From JAAEUB01 sp964550345 (lineage in GTDB: Bacteria; Pseudomonadota; Alphaproteobacteria; Rhodobacterales; Rhodobacteraceae), in assembly GCA_964550345.1 (NCBI GenBank), contig CAZJYZ010000010.1, positions 16,590-80,589 on the forward strand: DNA of 64,000 nt, read 5' to 3'. Position 1 is the stretch's first letter, and every line of letters begins with the position of its first letter. This document shows, in pieces, positions 17,334-26,249 of this stretch. The position numbers were made by a program, and so were the translations under genes. The notes under the pieces are model-generated. The model had not been told where the DNA came from. It saw only the letters and a program-made list of their open reading frames with translations, and made no database searches.

Positions 17334-18035
17334 TTAGTAACGCGTATTCATGCGGTACCCCGGATGGTAGGTGAAGCGCACGAACGTCACCGGCTCTTTG
17401 CGAAACCAGGTGGTACGCTCCATCTGAAATACAGGGGCACCTTCGGGTGCGCTTAAAAACTGCGATAACCGCGCATCCGCTGCCACGGCCGAAAAAACGA
17501 TCTCGGCATTTGAAAATGGTACCTCGTTCAGCAGCCATTCCCCGGGTCCGGTTTCCGCCAAATCTGCAGTTGCCACATTGGGTACGGCCGCGATGTTGAT
17601 CCACCGCTCCTCATACTGAAACGGCTGATTATCCGCATAATGCATGCATTCAAGATGCATCACCTTGCAGCCCGCCTGCAATTCCAGCTTAGAGGCTAGC
17701 CACGGCGGACAAGGAATGATCGCGCGGCGCACCAGATCGTAGCGGTATTTAGCATTTTGATCCTCGACAGACTGACGCACAGGGGTAATCTCCAGCCGTG
17801 CCTGTTTGACCGGTGCGGTGACAACCCGGGTGCCGCTTTTGCGTTTGCGGTCAATAACACCCTGCTCGGCCAGTTCGCGCATGGCCCGGTTAACCGTAGC
17901 GCGTGCGCAACCGAATTCGGCGGCCAGTTCAACTTCGGTTGGCAGCAGGCTACCCGAAGGCCAGACACGGCTCTGGATACGCCTGATTACCTCGTCGCGA
18001 ACCTGTTGATAGCTAGTCTTTCTTTTGGCTTGCAT
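17334..18035 (-). CDS. hutC: GntR-family histidine utilization repressor HutC
   Basis: The 233-aa protein has an N-terminal GntR winged helix (residues about 5-70; GSLLPTEVELAAEFGCARATVNRAMREL) and a C-terminal UTRA effector domain (about 90-230, with ECMHYADNQPFQYEERWIN). HutC represses hut genes and is released by urocanate. It lies 76 bases downstream of hutF on the same strand and beside the divergent hutI-H-G-U genes, so the assignment is firm. Cotranscription with hutF would make it autoregulated, as is common for HutC. Confidence 0.93.
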   Translation of the reverse strand: MQAKRKTSYQQVRDEVIRRIQSRVWPSGSLLPTEVELAAEFGCARATVNRAMRELAEQGVIDRKRKSGTRVVTAPVKQARLEITPVRQSVEDQNAKYRYDLVRRAIIPCPPWLASKLELQAGCKVMHLECMHYADNQPFQYEERWINIAAVPNVATADLAETGPGEWLLNEVPFSNAEIVFSAVAADARLSQFLSAPEGAPVFQMERTTWFRKEPVTFVRFTYHPGYRMNTRY

Positions 18036-18111
18036 AGGGCACCCAACTTACGTTTAATCTGCACATATCATTATTATGCTTGTCGTTTTATGGACGCAAG
18101 AAGCACGCCTG

Positions 18112-19479
18112 TCAGAGGTGCTCCAACAAAACAGCCATATGTTTGCGGTAAGCCGCAACAATGGCAGGGCGATGAATATGGGTGCCGTTCTGCACCAGAT
18201 AGCGACCGGCGGACCAGACATCGGTCACCACGCAATCCGGCGCTGCGAAACACAGGCCATCCAATATCTGATCGCCCTCAAGCGCCAGCAGAGTCTGGTG
18301 GTCACCGTCTATCGCCACAAGATCAGCTAGAGCGCCAACCTCGACGCGCCCACCATCGCGGCCGAGCGCCCGCGCCCCGCCATGAGCGGCCCCCAAAAAC
18401 AGAGTGGCCCCCAGTGAGCCTTCACCGGGGATCATCACATTGCGGCTTTGATCCCGCAGGCGTTGTGAATATTCCAGCATGCGCAATTCCTCCCCCAGCG
18501 CGATACGAATATTTGAATCCGATCCGATGCCAAAGGCACCGCCCGCGCTAACAAATTCGCTACCTTTGAAGATACCGTCCCCAAGATTGGCCTCGGTGAT
18601 CGGGCAGAGACCCGCCACTGCGCCAGACCGGGCCAGCCCACGCGTTTCGGTTTTTGTCATATGGGTGGCATGCACAAGGCACCAATGCGCATCAACTGCT
18701 GCGTTTTCCAAAAGCCACTCGACCGGGCGTGCGCTAAGCCAAGCCGTAATTTGTTCAACCTCTTCAAGCTGTTCTGCAATGTGGATGTGTATTGGTGTGC
18801 CTTCCTGCAGGGCCACGGCACGCGCCAGATCTTCAGGGCAGGTTGCACGCAGGGAATGGGGGGTGATGCCAGTGCAGGTGTCTTTTGGCATGTTCGCAAC
18901 CGCCACCTCGCGCGTCCGGGTAACGAGCCGCGCGTAGGTGTCCACATCATTGGCAAACCGGCGTTGACCATCGTGCAAATCAGTGCGCCCAGCCCCCCCA
19001 TAGGTGTAAAGCACCGGCAAATGGGTGAGGCCGATACCGGTTTGCCGGGCGGCGGCAAAAACCCTCTGGCTCAGCTCGCTGATATCATCATATGGCGCCC
19101 CGTCAGGCTGGTGGTGCATATAGTGAAACTCGCCAACAGCGGCATATCCAGCCTCGAGCATTTCCATATATGCCAGCGCCGCAATAGCCTCATATTGCTC
19201 GGGCGTCAGGAGCCGGGCGAAACGGTACATCAAGTCGCGCCATGTCCAGAATGTGTCACGCCCGCCAGTCCGAAACTCAGTCATTCCGGCCATGGCGCGC
19301 TGAAAGGCGTGGGAGTGCAGATTGCTGGGCGCTGGCAGCAAGGTATCAACCCTTGTATCACCTTCCTGCAAGGGATTTTCGGCCTCGATCCGGTTGATCC
19401 GTCCGTCTTCAATGATGACACGAACATTCTGCAGCCACCCTGCTGGTGCACGCAATTGGCGGGCGAAAATGGTTTGCAT
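18112..19479 (-). CDS. hutF: Formimidoylglutamate deiminase
   Basis: The 455-aa amidohydrolase has the metal-binding NLHSHAFQRAMAG near residue 55, a central HIHIAEQ near 230, WCLVHATHM near 265 and GSDSNIRIA near 315 with the catalytic Asp. It hydrolyses N-formimino-L-glutamate to N-formyl-L-glutamate and ammonia. This defines the five-step histidine pathway that ends with HutG. It is divergent from hutI across 75 bases containing a GTCTAGAC palindrome, and hutC follows on the same strand. Confidence 0.94.
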   Translation of the reverse strand: MQTIFARQLRAPAGWLQNVRVIIEDGRINRIEAENPLQEGDTRVDTLLPAPSNLHSHAFQRAMAGMTEFRTGGRDTFWTWRDLMYRFARLLTPEQYEAIAALAYMEMLEAGYAAVGEFHYMHHQPDGAPYDDISELSQRVFAAARQTGIGLTHLPVLYTYGGAGRTDLHDGQRRFANDVDTYARLVTRTREVAVANMPKDTCTGITPHSLRATCPEDLARAVALQEGTPIHIHIAEQLEEVEQITAWLSARPVEWLLENAAVDAHWCLVHATHMTKTETRGLARSGAVAGLCPITEANLGDGIFKGSEFVSAGGAFGIGSDSNIRIALGEELRMLEYSQRLRDQSRNVMIPGEGSLGATLFLGAAHGGARALGRDGGRVEVGALADLVAIDGDHQTLLALEGDQILDGLCFAAPDCVVTDVWSAGRYLVQNGTHIHRPAIVAAYRKHMAVLLEHL

Positions 19480-19492
19480 GATAGTCCCTTTT

Positions 19493-19500
19493 GTCTAGAC
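19493..19500. promoter_or_regulatory. Candidate HutC operator
   Basis: The perfect palindrome GTCTAGAC lies between the divergent hutF and hutI starts, 13 bases upstream of the hutF ATG, next to an AT-rich stretch (TTAATCTCATTAAACGC). GntR-family repressors bind short palindromes in such positions. ATTAAACG also occurs upstream of hutC near 18052. Assignment to HutC is inference. Confidence 0.45.
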
Positions 19501-19554
19501 TTAATCTCATTAAACGCATATTTAATAAATCAGCAAGGGGAATGGGCTCACAAC

Positions 19555-20769
19555 ATGCCAAAGAGTGATCAATATGTTCTAACAAACGCCACTTTGGCGA
19601 CGATGCAGACAGGTTCAGCCGCATACGGGTTGATCCCGAACGCGGCACTTGTGGTTTCAAAAGGCCGCATCGCATGGCTTGGTGACAGGGATGCTCTGCC
19701 CGCAGAATACCGCGACTGGCAGATCCGAGATCTGGGTGGCAGGCTGGTGACCCCCGGGCTGATCGACTGCCATACGCATCTGGTGTTTGGAGGTGACCGG
19801 GCGGGCGAATTTGAAATGCGCCTGAACGGTGCCAGTTACGAAGAGGTCGCCCGCGCTGGCGGCGGTATAATCTCAACCGTAAAAGCAACCCGCGCGGCGA
19901 CGGTGGATGAACTGGTTGAGCTTGCCCTGCCCCGGCTGGATGCGCTGATTGGCGAGGGTATCACCAACGTCGAGATAAAATCGGGCTACGGCTTGACCCG
20001 CGACATTGAACTGAACATGCTGCGCGCCGCGCGCAGGCTGGCGGATTTGCGCCCGGTCGCCATCAAAACCACCTATCTTGCCGCCCATGCGACCCCACCG
20101 GAATATGCCGGGCGCGCAGACGCTTATATTGACGAGGATTGCATACCCACCCTGCGCATCGCGTATGAAGAGTGCTTGGTGGATGCGGTCGACGGATTTT
20201 GCGAGGGTATTGCCTTCAGCCCGGCACAGATCGAGCGTGTTTTTAAAGCCGCTAGCGCATTGGGCCTGCCTGTAAAACTGCATGCAGAGCAGCTTTCTAA
20301 TCTCGGCGGCACCGCACTTGCGGCGCGATATGGCGCCCTATCCGTGGACCATCTGGAATATGCAAACGACGCGGACGTGCAAGCCATGGCCAAAGCGGGC
20401 AGTGTCGCGGTAATCCTGCCCGGCGCCTTTTACACATTGCATGAGACGCAGGCCCCGCCAATCGAAGCCTTTCGCGCCCACGGCGTGCCCATGGCCGTCG
20501 CCACCGATGCCAATCCCGGCTCATCACCGATGTTTTCGCCTTTGCTGGCGATGAACATGGCCTGCACGCTGTTTCGGATGACACCAGAGGAGGCCCTGGC
20601 GGGTTTCACACGCAACGCCGCAAAGGCGCTCGGCCTGACCGATACCGGGATACTGGCCACCGGATACCGCGCCGATCTGGCAATCTGGGACATCGCCCAA
20701 CCTGCCGAGCTTGCCTACCGCATCGGCTTTAACCCGCTCCACACTCGTATATTCCGAGGCCTTCTATGA
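19555..20769 (+). CDS. hutI: Imidazolonepropionase
   Basis: The 404-aa amidohydrolase has TPGLIDCHTHLVFGGDRAGEFE near residue 75 (metal ligands and substrate residues), IKSGYGLT near 145, a metal ligand in TTYLAAHA near 180, KLHAEQLSN near 245 and ATDANPGSSP near 320. It opens imidazolone-5-propionate to formiminoglutamate. The ATG at 19555 gives the family's length; the open frame continues far upstream but only as antisense of hutF. AAGGGG lies about 17 bases upstream, so the ribosome-binding site is weak. The stop overlaps hutH as ATGA. Confidence 0.95.
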   Translation: MPKSDQYVLTNATLATMQTGSAAYGLIPNAALVVSKGRIAWLGDRDALPAEYRDWQIRDLGGRLVTPGLIDCHTHLVFGGDRAGEFEMRLNGASYEEVARAGGGIISTVKATRAATVDELVELALPRLDALIGEGITNVEIKSGYGLTRDIELNMLRAARRLADLRPVAIKTTYLAAHATPPEYAGRADAYIDEDCIPTLRIAYEECLVDAVDGFCEGIAFSPAQIERVFKAASALGLPVKLHAEQLSNLGGTALAARYGALSVDHLEYANDADVQAMAKAGSVAVILPGAFYTLHETQAPPIEAFRAHGVPMAVATDANPGSSPMFSPLLAMNMACTLFRMTPEEALAGFTRNAAKALGLTDTGILATGYRADLAIWDIAQPAELAYRIGFNPLHTRIFRGLL

Positions 20770-22289
20770 TCACGCTGATCCCCGGTCAGGTGACACTGGC
20801 GGTTCTTGTCGACATCTACCACAACATGGCCCCTGCACGGCTGCATTCTTCGGCGCACGCTCCGGTGGAGCAGGCAGCCGGGATCGTGGCCGACACGGCC
20901 TCGGGCAAGGCGGCGGTCTACGGGATCAATACCGGTTTTGGCAAACTGGCTAGCCAGAAAATTGCGCCCGAAGACACGGCAAAGCTGCAGCGCAACCTGA
21001 TCCTGTCCCATTGCTGCGGCGTTGGCGACCCCCTGCCCGAGGACAAGGTGCATCTGATGATGGTGCTTAAACTGATGTCGCTGGGGCGCGGAGCATCCGG
21101 TGTGCGCTGGCGGATCATAACACAGATCGAGGCCATGTTGGAGCGCGGCGTCATCCCGGTGATCCCGTCACAAGGTTCTGTCGGGGCATCAGGCGATCTG
21201 GCACCGCTGGCCCATATGGCTGCGGTGATGATCGGCGAGGGCGAGGCCACGTTTCAGGGCCAGCGACTGCCCGGTGGCGAGGCGTTGCAGAAGGCAGGCA
21301 TATCGCCGATTGTGCTGGGTCCGAAAGAAGGGCTGGGGCTGATCAATGGCACGCAGTTTTCCACCGCCTGCGCCCTTGCCGGGCTTATGGATGCGTGGCG
21401 CATGGCCGAAACATCGCTTGTCACCGCCGCGCTTTCGACTGATGCCATTATGGGGTCAACGGCACCGCTTGTGGCGGACATCCATCACCTGCGCGGCCAT
21501 CCCGGCCAGATAGACGTCGCCGCCGAAATGCGCACCATCATGGCAGGCAGCAAGATCCGCGATAGTCACCGTGACGGCGATGAACGTGTGCAGGACCCTT
21601 ACTGCATCCGCTGCCAGCCGCAGGTCGTGGGGGCCGCTGTGGACGTATTGCGCATGGCGGCACGCACGCTGGAGATTGAAGCGAATGCGGTGACCGATAA
21701 CCCTCTGGTGTTGGCCGAGACCGGCCGCATCGTCTCGGGCGGCAATTTCCACGCGGAATATGTTGGTTTCGCCGCCGATCAGATTGCGCTGGCAGTGGCC
21801 GAGATCGGCGCCATTGCCCAGCGCCGGGTCGCCTTGATGGTAGACCCTGCCCTCAACCACGATCTGCCCCCTTTCCTGACCCCAAACCCCGGCGTCAATT
21901 CCGGTCTGATGATTGCCGAGGTAACCACCGCCGCTTTGATGAGCGAAAACAAACATCTGGCTAATCCCTGCGTGACCGACAGCACGCCCACCTCGGCTAA
22001 TCAAGAGGACCACGTTTCCATGGCCGCCCACGGGGCTTTGCGCCTGTCACGTATGACGAAAAACCTGTCGGTAATCCTTGGGGTCGAGCTGCTTTGTGGC
22101 GCTCAGGGGGTTGAGGCACGCGCCCCGCTTGTGACCTCGCGCGACTTGCAGGACGCAATCAACCTATTGCGCACCAAGGTCCCGGCCTTGCGTGAAGATC
22201 GTTATCTTGCCCCCGATATCGAAGCCGCTGCGGCATTGGTTCAGGCAGGTAGGTTGGCGGACATTGTCGCGGTGGAGATCGCGCCATGA
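20766..22289 (+). CDS. hutH: Histidine ammonia-lyase
   Basis: The 507-aa enzyme contains GSVGASGDLAPLAHM, where Ala141-Ser142-Gly143 cyclise to the MIO electrophile. NTGFGKLA near residue 58 supplies the catalytic Tyr/Gly loop (here Y57-GIN), and DNPLV near 313 and the QEDHVSM region near 415 are also typical. It converts L-histidine to trans-urocanate, which both feeds HutU and induces HutC-controlled genes. It overlaps hutI and hutG by 4 bases at each end. Confidence 0.96.
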   Translation: MITLIPGQVTLAVLVDIYHNMAPARLHSSAHAPVEQAAGIVADTASGKAAVYGINTGFGKLASQKIAPEDTAKLQRNLILSHCCGVGDPLPEDKVHLMMVLKLMSLGRGASGVRWRIITQIEAMLERGVIPVIPSQGSVGASGDLAPLAHMAAVMIGEGEATFQGQRLPGGEALQKAGISPIVLGPKEGLGLINGTQFSTACALAGLMDAWRMAETSLVTAALSTDAIMGSTAPLVADIHHLRGHPGQIDVAAEMRTIMAGSKIRDSHRDGDERVQDPYCIRCQPQVVGAAVDVLRMAARTLEIEANAVTDNPLVLAETGRIVSGGNFHAEYVGFAADQIALAVAEIGAIAQRRVALMVDPALNHDLPPFLTPNPGVNSGLMIAEVTTAALMSENKHLANPCVTDSTPTSANQEDHVSMAAHGALRLSRMTKNLSVILGVELLCGAQGVEARAPLVTSRDLQDAINLLRTKVPALREDRYLAPDIEAAAALVQAGRLADIVAVEIAP

Positions 22290-23068
22290 TCGAGGTGACC
22301 CAAGGCAGTTCTCCGCTTGTGTTGGGCCTACCCCACACGGGCACAGAGGTCCCGCCGGAAATCTGGCGGGGGTTGAACGACACGGGCCGCGAAATGGCGG
22401 ATACGGATTGGCATATTCACGCGCTTTACGATGGTCTGGCACAAGACGTCACAACGGTGCGCACCCCGCTGCACCGCTATGTGATTGACGTGAACCGGGC
22501 CCCGGATGGCGCAAGCCTTTATCCGGGGCAAAACACCACCGGCCTGTGCCCGGTGACCGACTTTGATGGGCGCGCAATTTACCAAGAAGGGGCAGAACCT
22601 GACACAGCTGAGGTCAGCCGACGATGTGACACATTTCACAAGCCCTATCACAGGGCGCTTGCGGATGAACTGAACCGGGTCAGGTCCATCCACGGATTTG
22701 CCGTGCTATTTGACTGCCATTCAATCCGCAGCAATATCCCGCACCTCTTCAAGGGTCGCCTGCCGGATTTCAATATTGGCTCCAATGAAGGGGCAAGCTG
22801 CGACCCTGAAATAGAACTGCTGACCCGCAAAATATGCGAGGATGCCGCCGGTTATTCCAGCGTTCTGAACGGTCGTTTCAAGGGTGGCTGGACCACACGT
22901 CATTACGGCAGACCCACCGAAGGGCTGCACGCCATCCAGATGGAGCTGGCCCAGTCCACCTATATGGAAGAGGCCGCACCCCGGAAGCTTCTACCCAACA
23001 AAGTTGAGGCACTTCGCACCCACCTTGCCACCATCCTTACCGCCCTGAAAAACTGGAGCCCCGCATGA
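22286..23068 (+). CDS. hutG: N-formylglutamate deformylase
   Basis: The 260-aa protein belongs to the N-formylglutamate amidohydrolase (FGase) family: GLPHTGTEVP near residue 14, VIDVNRAPDG near 68, ALFDCHSI-type LFDCHSIRS near 148 and RFKGGWTTRHYGRP near 200. It releases formate and L-glutamate from N-formylglutamate, the last step of the HutF route. It is embedded by 4-base overlaps between hutH and hutU. A second family member occurs at 50,688. Confidence 0.93.
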   Translation: MIEVTQGSSPLVLGLPHTGTEVPPEIWRGLNDTGREMADTDWHIHALYDGLAQDVTTVRTPLHRYVIDVNRAPDGASLYPGQNTTGLCPVTDFDGRAIYQEGAEPDTAEVSRRCDTFHKPYHRALADELNRVRSIHGFAVLFDCHSIRSNIPHLFKGRLPDFNIGSNEGASCDPEIELLTRKICEDAAGYSSVLNGRFKGGWTTRHYGRPTEGLHAIQMELAQSTYMEEAAPRKLLPNKVEALRTHLATILTALKNWSPA

Positions 23069-24744
23069 ATGACGCCCATAAAAACGCCCGCGATATCTAT
23101 CCTCCCACCGGGTCGGAAATAACCGCCAAGTCATGGCTGACCGAGGCGCCTATGCGCATGTTGATGAACAACCTGCACCCGGATGTGGCGGAAAACCCGC
23201 ATGAACTGGTGGTCTATGGTGGCATCGGACGTGCTGCGCGCACATGGGGGGATTTTGACCGCATCGTCGATAGCCTCAAGGGGCTGGAAGAGGACCAGAC
23301 TTTGCTGGTGCAATCAGGTAAACCGGTTGGTGTGTTTCAGACCCACACAGATGCGCCGCGGGTGCTGATCGCCAATTCAAACCTCGTGCCGCACTGGGCC
23401 AATTGGGACCATTTTAACGAGCTCGATAAAAAAGGGCTGGCCATGTATGGCCAGATGACGGCTGGCTCGTGGATCTACATCGGCTCGCAAGGTATCGTGC
23501 AGGGTACCTATGAAACCTTTGTAGAGGCAGGTCGCCAACATTATGGCGGCGACCTTTCCGGCAAGTGGATCCTGACCGCAGGACTTGGCGGCATGGGGGG
23601 CGCACAGCCCTTGGCTGCGGTGATGGCCGGCGCCTGTTGCATGGCGGTAGAATGCGACGAGACCCGCGCTGATTTTCGCCTGCGCACAGGATATCTGGAC
23701 GCCAAAACACATTCACTGGACGAAGCATTGGCGATGATCGCACGCTGGACAGCGGCGGGCGAGGCGAAGTCTGTTGGCCTCATCGGCAATGCTGCTGATG
23801 TGTTCCCTGAGCTTTTGCACCGGATGCAGGCAGGAGGCCCCTGCCCGGATATTGTCACCGATCAGACCTCGGCCCATGATCCGGTGCACGGTTACCTGCC
23901 GCAGGGCTGGAGCGTCGGCCAGTGGCGCGAAAAACAGGAAAGCGCCCCGAAAGAGGTCGAGGCCGCCGCGCGTGCCTCGATGCTGGTGCAGGTCCGGGCC
24001 ATGGTGGCATTTCATGACGCGGGCATACCAACGGTTGATTATGGCAATAATATCAGACAGGTAGCTTTGGAAGAAGGGCTTGAAGACGCCTTTGCTTTCC
24101 CCGGTTTTGTGCCTGCCTATATCCGCCCGCTCTTTTGCAAAGGTATCGGCCCGTTTCGCTGGTGTGCCCTGTCTGGCGATCCCGAGGATATCTATAAGAC
24201 CGACCAAAAGGTGAAAGAGCTTATACCGGACGATAAACACCTGCATAACTGGCTGGATATGGCGCGCGACCGCATCGCCTTTCAGGGCCTGCCAGCGCGC
24301 ATTTGCTGGGTGGGTCTTGGACAACGGCACCGGCTGGGACTGGCCTTTAACGAGATGGTACGAAATGGCGAACTGAGCGCGCCCGTGGTCATTGGACGTG
24401 ACCATCTGGATTCTGGCTCGGTCGCATCGCCAAACCGTGAAACCGAGGCCATGAAGGACGGGTCAGACGCCGTTTCGGACTGGCCGCTGCTTAACGCCTT
24501 GCTAAACACCGCATCGGGCGCGACATGGGTGTCACTGCACCACGGTGGCGGCGTAGGCATGGGGTTCTCACAGCATTCGGGCATGGTGATTTGCTGCGAC
24601 GGCAGCGAAGATGCGGACCGGCGACTGGCGCGCGTCTTGTGGAACGACCCTGCCACCGGTGTCATGCGCCACGCGGATGCGGGCTATGACATCGCAATGG
24701 ATTGTGCCCGCGAACATGGCCTGAACCTGCCGGGAATTTTGTGA
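23065..24744 (+). CDS. hutU: Urocanate hydratase
   Basis: The 559-aa protein matches urocanase throughout: PLRMLMNNL-like PMRMLMNNLHP near residue 28, YGGIGRAARTW near 50, the NAD-binding TAGLGGMGGAQP near 172, VDYGNNIRQ near 320 and a DHLDSGSVASP motif near 450. It converts urocanate to imidazolone-propionate using tightly bound NAD+. It is the last gene of the hutI-H-G-U unit and is followed by a short inverted repeat before the convergent tRNA-Arg gene. Confidence 0.96.
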   Translation: MNDAHKNARDIYPPTGSEITAKSWLTEAPMRMLMNNLHPDVAENPHELVVYGGIGRAARTWGDFDRIVDSLKGLEEDQTLLVQSGKPVGVFQTHTDAPRVLIANSNLVPHWANWDHFNELDKKGLAMYGQMTAGSWIYIGSQGIVQGTYETFVEAGRQHYGGDLSGKWILTAGLGGMGGAQPLAAVMAGACCMAVECDETRADFRLRTGYLDAKTHSLDEALAMIARWTAAGEAKSVGLIGNAADVFPELLHRMQAGGPCPDIVTDQTSAHDPVHGYLPQGWSVGQWREKQESAPKEVEAAARASMLVQVRAMVAFHDAGIPTVDYGNNIRQVALEEGLEDAFAFPGFVPAYIRPLFCKGIGPFRWCALSGDPEDIYKTDQKVKELIPDDKHLHNWLDMARDRIAFQGLPARICWVGLGQRHRLGLAFNEMVRNGELSAPVVIGRDHLDSGSVASPNRETEAMKDGSDAVSDWPLLNALLNTASGATWVSLHHGGGVGMGFSQHSGMVICCDGSEDADRRLARVLWNDPATGVMRHADAGYDIAMDCAREHGLNLPGIL

Positions 24745-24747
24745 GAG

Positions 24748-24772
24748 ACAGGTGAATTGACGCATTACCTGT
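24748..24772 (+). terminator. Possible terminator after hutU
   Basis: ACAGGT (24748-24753) and ACCTGT (24767-24772) form a 6-bp stem directly after the hutU stop, followed by AACTTATT. The stem is short and the T-run interrupted, so it is weak. Confidence 0.35.
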
Positions 24773-24790
24773 AACTTATTATGCCGAAAC

Positions 24791-24867
24791 TGGCGATCCC
24801 GGGAGGACTCGAACCCCCAACATCCTGATTAGAAGTCAGGTGCTCTATCCAGTTGAGCTACGGGACC
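24791..24867 (-). tRNA. tRNA-Arg (TCT anticodon)
   Basis: The minus strand folds as a standard cloverleaf. The acceptor GGTCCCG pairs with CGGGATC, the D-arm is AGCTCAACTGGATAGAGC, the anticodon stem-loop CTGACTTCTAATCAG reads TCT, the T-arm contains GGTTCGAGTCC, and the 3' CCA is encoded. It decodes AGA, a rare arginine codon in high-G+C genomes. Confidence 0.95.
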
Positions 24868-24918
24868 GCTGGCGCAGGCATAACTTCTGCGCAACGTTCC
24901 CTCAAGCGATAAGTTCGG

Positions 24919-25098
24919 TTAGCCGATCAGCTTTTTCGTAACCATCCAGGAAACCGGCAGGCCCAGGATAAATCCGGCGATTGCAGCGATGGCTACCGTC
25001 TGCATAGTATCAATGCCCATGGTCAACACCACGATCACACCGATACCAGCCAATGTGGTGCCAAGCATGGCGTAAATTGGTAATAACAAACGAAGCAT
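24919..25098 (-). CDS. 59-aa two-helix membrane protein
   Basis: A 60-codon frame from the ATG at 25098 encodes MLRLLLPIYAMLGTTLAG, a hydrophobic stretch to about residue 27, a short polar turn GIDTMQ, a second helix and the ending WMVTKKLIG. GGGGGCAG lies upstream. Similar tiny proteins in Rhodobacterales are sometimes labelled CTP synthetase, which this clearly is not (true PyrG is about 540 aa). A second copy-like gene follows at 25175, aligning at LRL, IG-TTLAG, VV, G, PV-W and V-KK/KR-L. Function unknown; probably an inner-membrane miniprotein. Confidence 0.65.
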   Translation of the reverse strand: MLRLLLPIYAMLGTTLAGIGVIVVLTMGIDTMQTVAIAAIAGFILGLPVSWMVTKKLIG

Positions 25099-25174
25099 AT
25101 CTGCCCCCCTTCAAAATTTAACGACCCATACGTAAGGGGCACATCCGGGGTCTTCTTTGACCTACATCAAAGCG

Positions 25175-25351
25175 TCACGGGTTGAGGCGTTTTGCCACAA
25201 ACCACGCAACCGGCCAGCCCGCCAGCCAGCCCGAGATGGCACAGGCAACCAGCGGCCAAAGCGTGGTCAGGCCTGAAACCAGCCCGACCACCACGGCGAC
25301 GCCGGCCAGTGTCGCGCCGATGATAGAATGCAAGATAAGGATCAGGCGCAA
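25175..25351 (-). CDS. 58-aa two-helix membrane protein, paralogue of the neighbour
   Basis: A frame starting with TTG at 25351 encodes a two-helix protein whose matches to the 59-aa protein at 24919 are evenly spread (LRL, IIGATLAG, VVV, ISGW, PVAW, VAKRL). The TTG has AAGGG six bases upstream, inside the last codons of the cytochrome gene, and follows that gene's TAG by two bases, which suggests coupling. With no ATG available it is easily missed. Conservation of spacing with its neighbour is the main support. Function unknown. Confidence 0.5.
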   Translation of the reverse strand: MRLILILHSIIGATLAGVAVVVGLVSGLTTLWPLVACAISGWLAGWPVAWFVAKRLNP

Positions 25352-25353
25352 GA

Positions 25354-25845
25354 CTAACCCTTGTCCTCCGTGCGCATCCGATCCAAGAGGTTGTTTTTCA
25401 ACACAAATTGGTGAAACAGCGCCGCAAGGACATGTAGGGCGACGAGGATCAGCATCAGTGTTTTCAGCACTTCATGCCCGTCCGCTGCCTTCTCGACCCC
25501 GCCGAACCAAGCTACCGCGCCGGAGATCGGCGTCAGGATCAGCAGCAGATATAGTGTATGGTGGGTAGCGTGTGCCGCTATTCTTTGCACAGCGCTTTCC
25601 GTTTCCGGCAAGGCCGGGGCACCGCGTTTTCTGCGCACGGCAAGGCGCCAGAGCGTCAGCAGCAGGATCAGAATTCCACCGAAAACATGCATTGCAACCA
25701 TCGGGTTAAAGGCGGCTTCCAGTCCGCCCTCTATCTTGTCCCACGCTTCCGAGATTGAATCGTGGAAAATAAACTGCAGCGCCACCAAAAGCATGATGAT
25801 CCAATGTAAACTGATTTGAAGGCGGGAATATCCGGCAGGTTTCAT
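25354..25845 (-). CDS. Cytochrome b561 family protein
   Basis: The 163-aa protein starts MKPAGYSRLQISLHWIIM and has four membrane helices with His residues placed for heme b: H14 in helix 1, H52 in VAMHVFGG, H92/H94-95 in AHATHHTLYLL and H138 in LVALHVLAALFHQF. This is the prokaryotic b561 (CybB-type) electron carrier that passes electrons between quinol and periplasmic acceptors. AAGGAA seven bases upstream supports 25845; longer versions extend into noncoding sequence. The mini membrane protein gene follows without a gap. Confidence 0.88.
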   Translation of the reverse strand: MKPAGYSRLQISLHWIIMLLVALQFIFHDSISEAWDKIEGGLEAAFNPMVAMHVFGGILILLLTLWRLAVRRKRGAPALPETESAVQRIAAHATHHTLYLLLILTPISGAVAWFGGVEKAADGHEVLKTLMLILVALHVLAALFHQFVLKNNLLDRMRTEDKG

Positions 25846-26249
25846 GTCATTTCCTTTTCGCTTGTACTGCAAGCAATGTAAAAAATTTCCCCCTCTTACC
25901 ACGCATAACGCAAATGGAAACTCTCCATCCGGATTAAAAGGTAAGAGCAAACTTACTGCAGGTTGCTGAACCCTTGATTTACTGCACCCGCATCGCCTCG
26001 GCTCCGAATTCCGGGGCGTAGGCAGGGCTAAACACAATATTCGATTTCAACCCGCAACATTCTGTGGTTATCGACTATATATACGCGTCCGAATGATTTT
26101 TACACGAGATATTGTTGATTTACGCTTACGACCGGTGTAACCCTGCCCTCACAGGTGCAAGACGCGGTCGCATCAACTGACGGGGGCCCGGTTGCCAATG
26201 GCAGGCGGGTCCTTTTCATTTTCTGGCGTGAGTTCTTTGATTTGCCATA

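Noticed and set aside
18661..19554. Upstream extension of hutI
   Set aside because: The extension is antisense to hutF and would give a protein 300 residues longer than imidazolonepropionases.
24919..25098. CTP synthetase label for the 59-aa protein
   Set aside because: It is a two-helix miniprotein with no glutaminase or synthetase motifs; the label used for similar proteins appears to be a mis-annotation.
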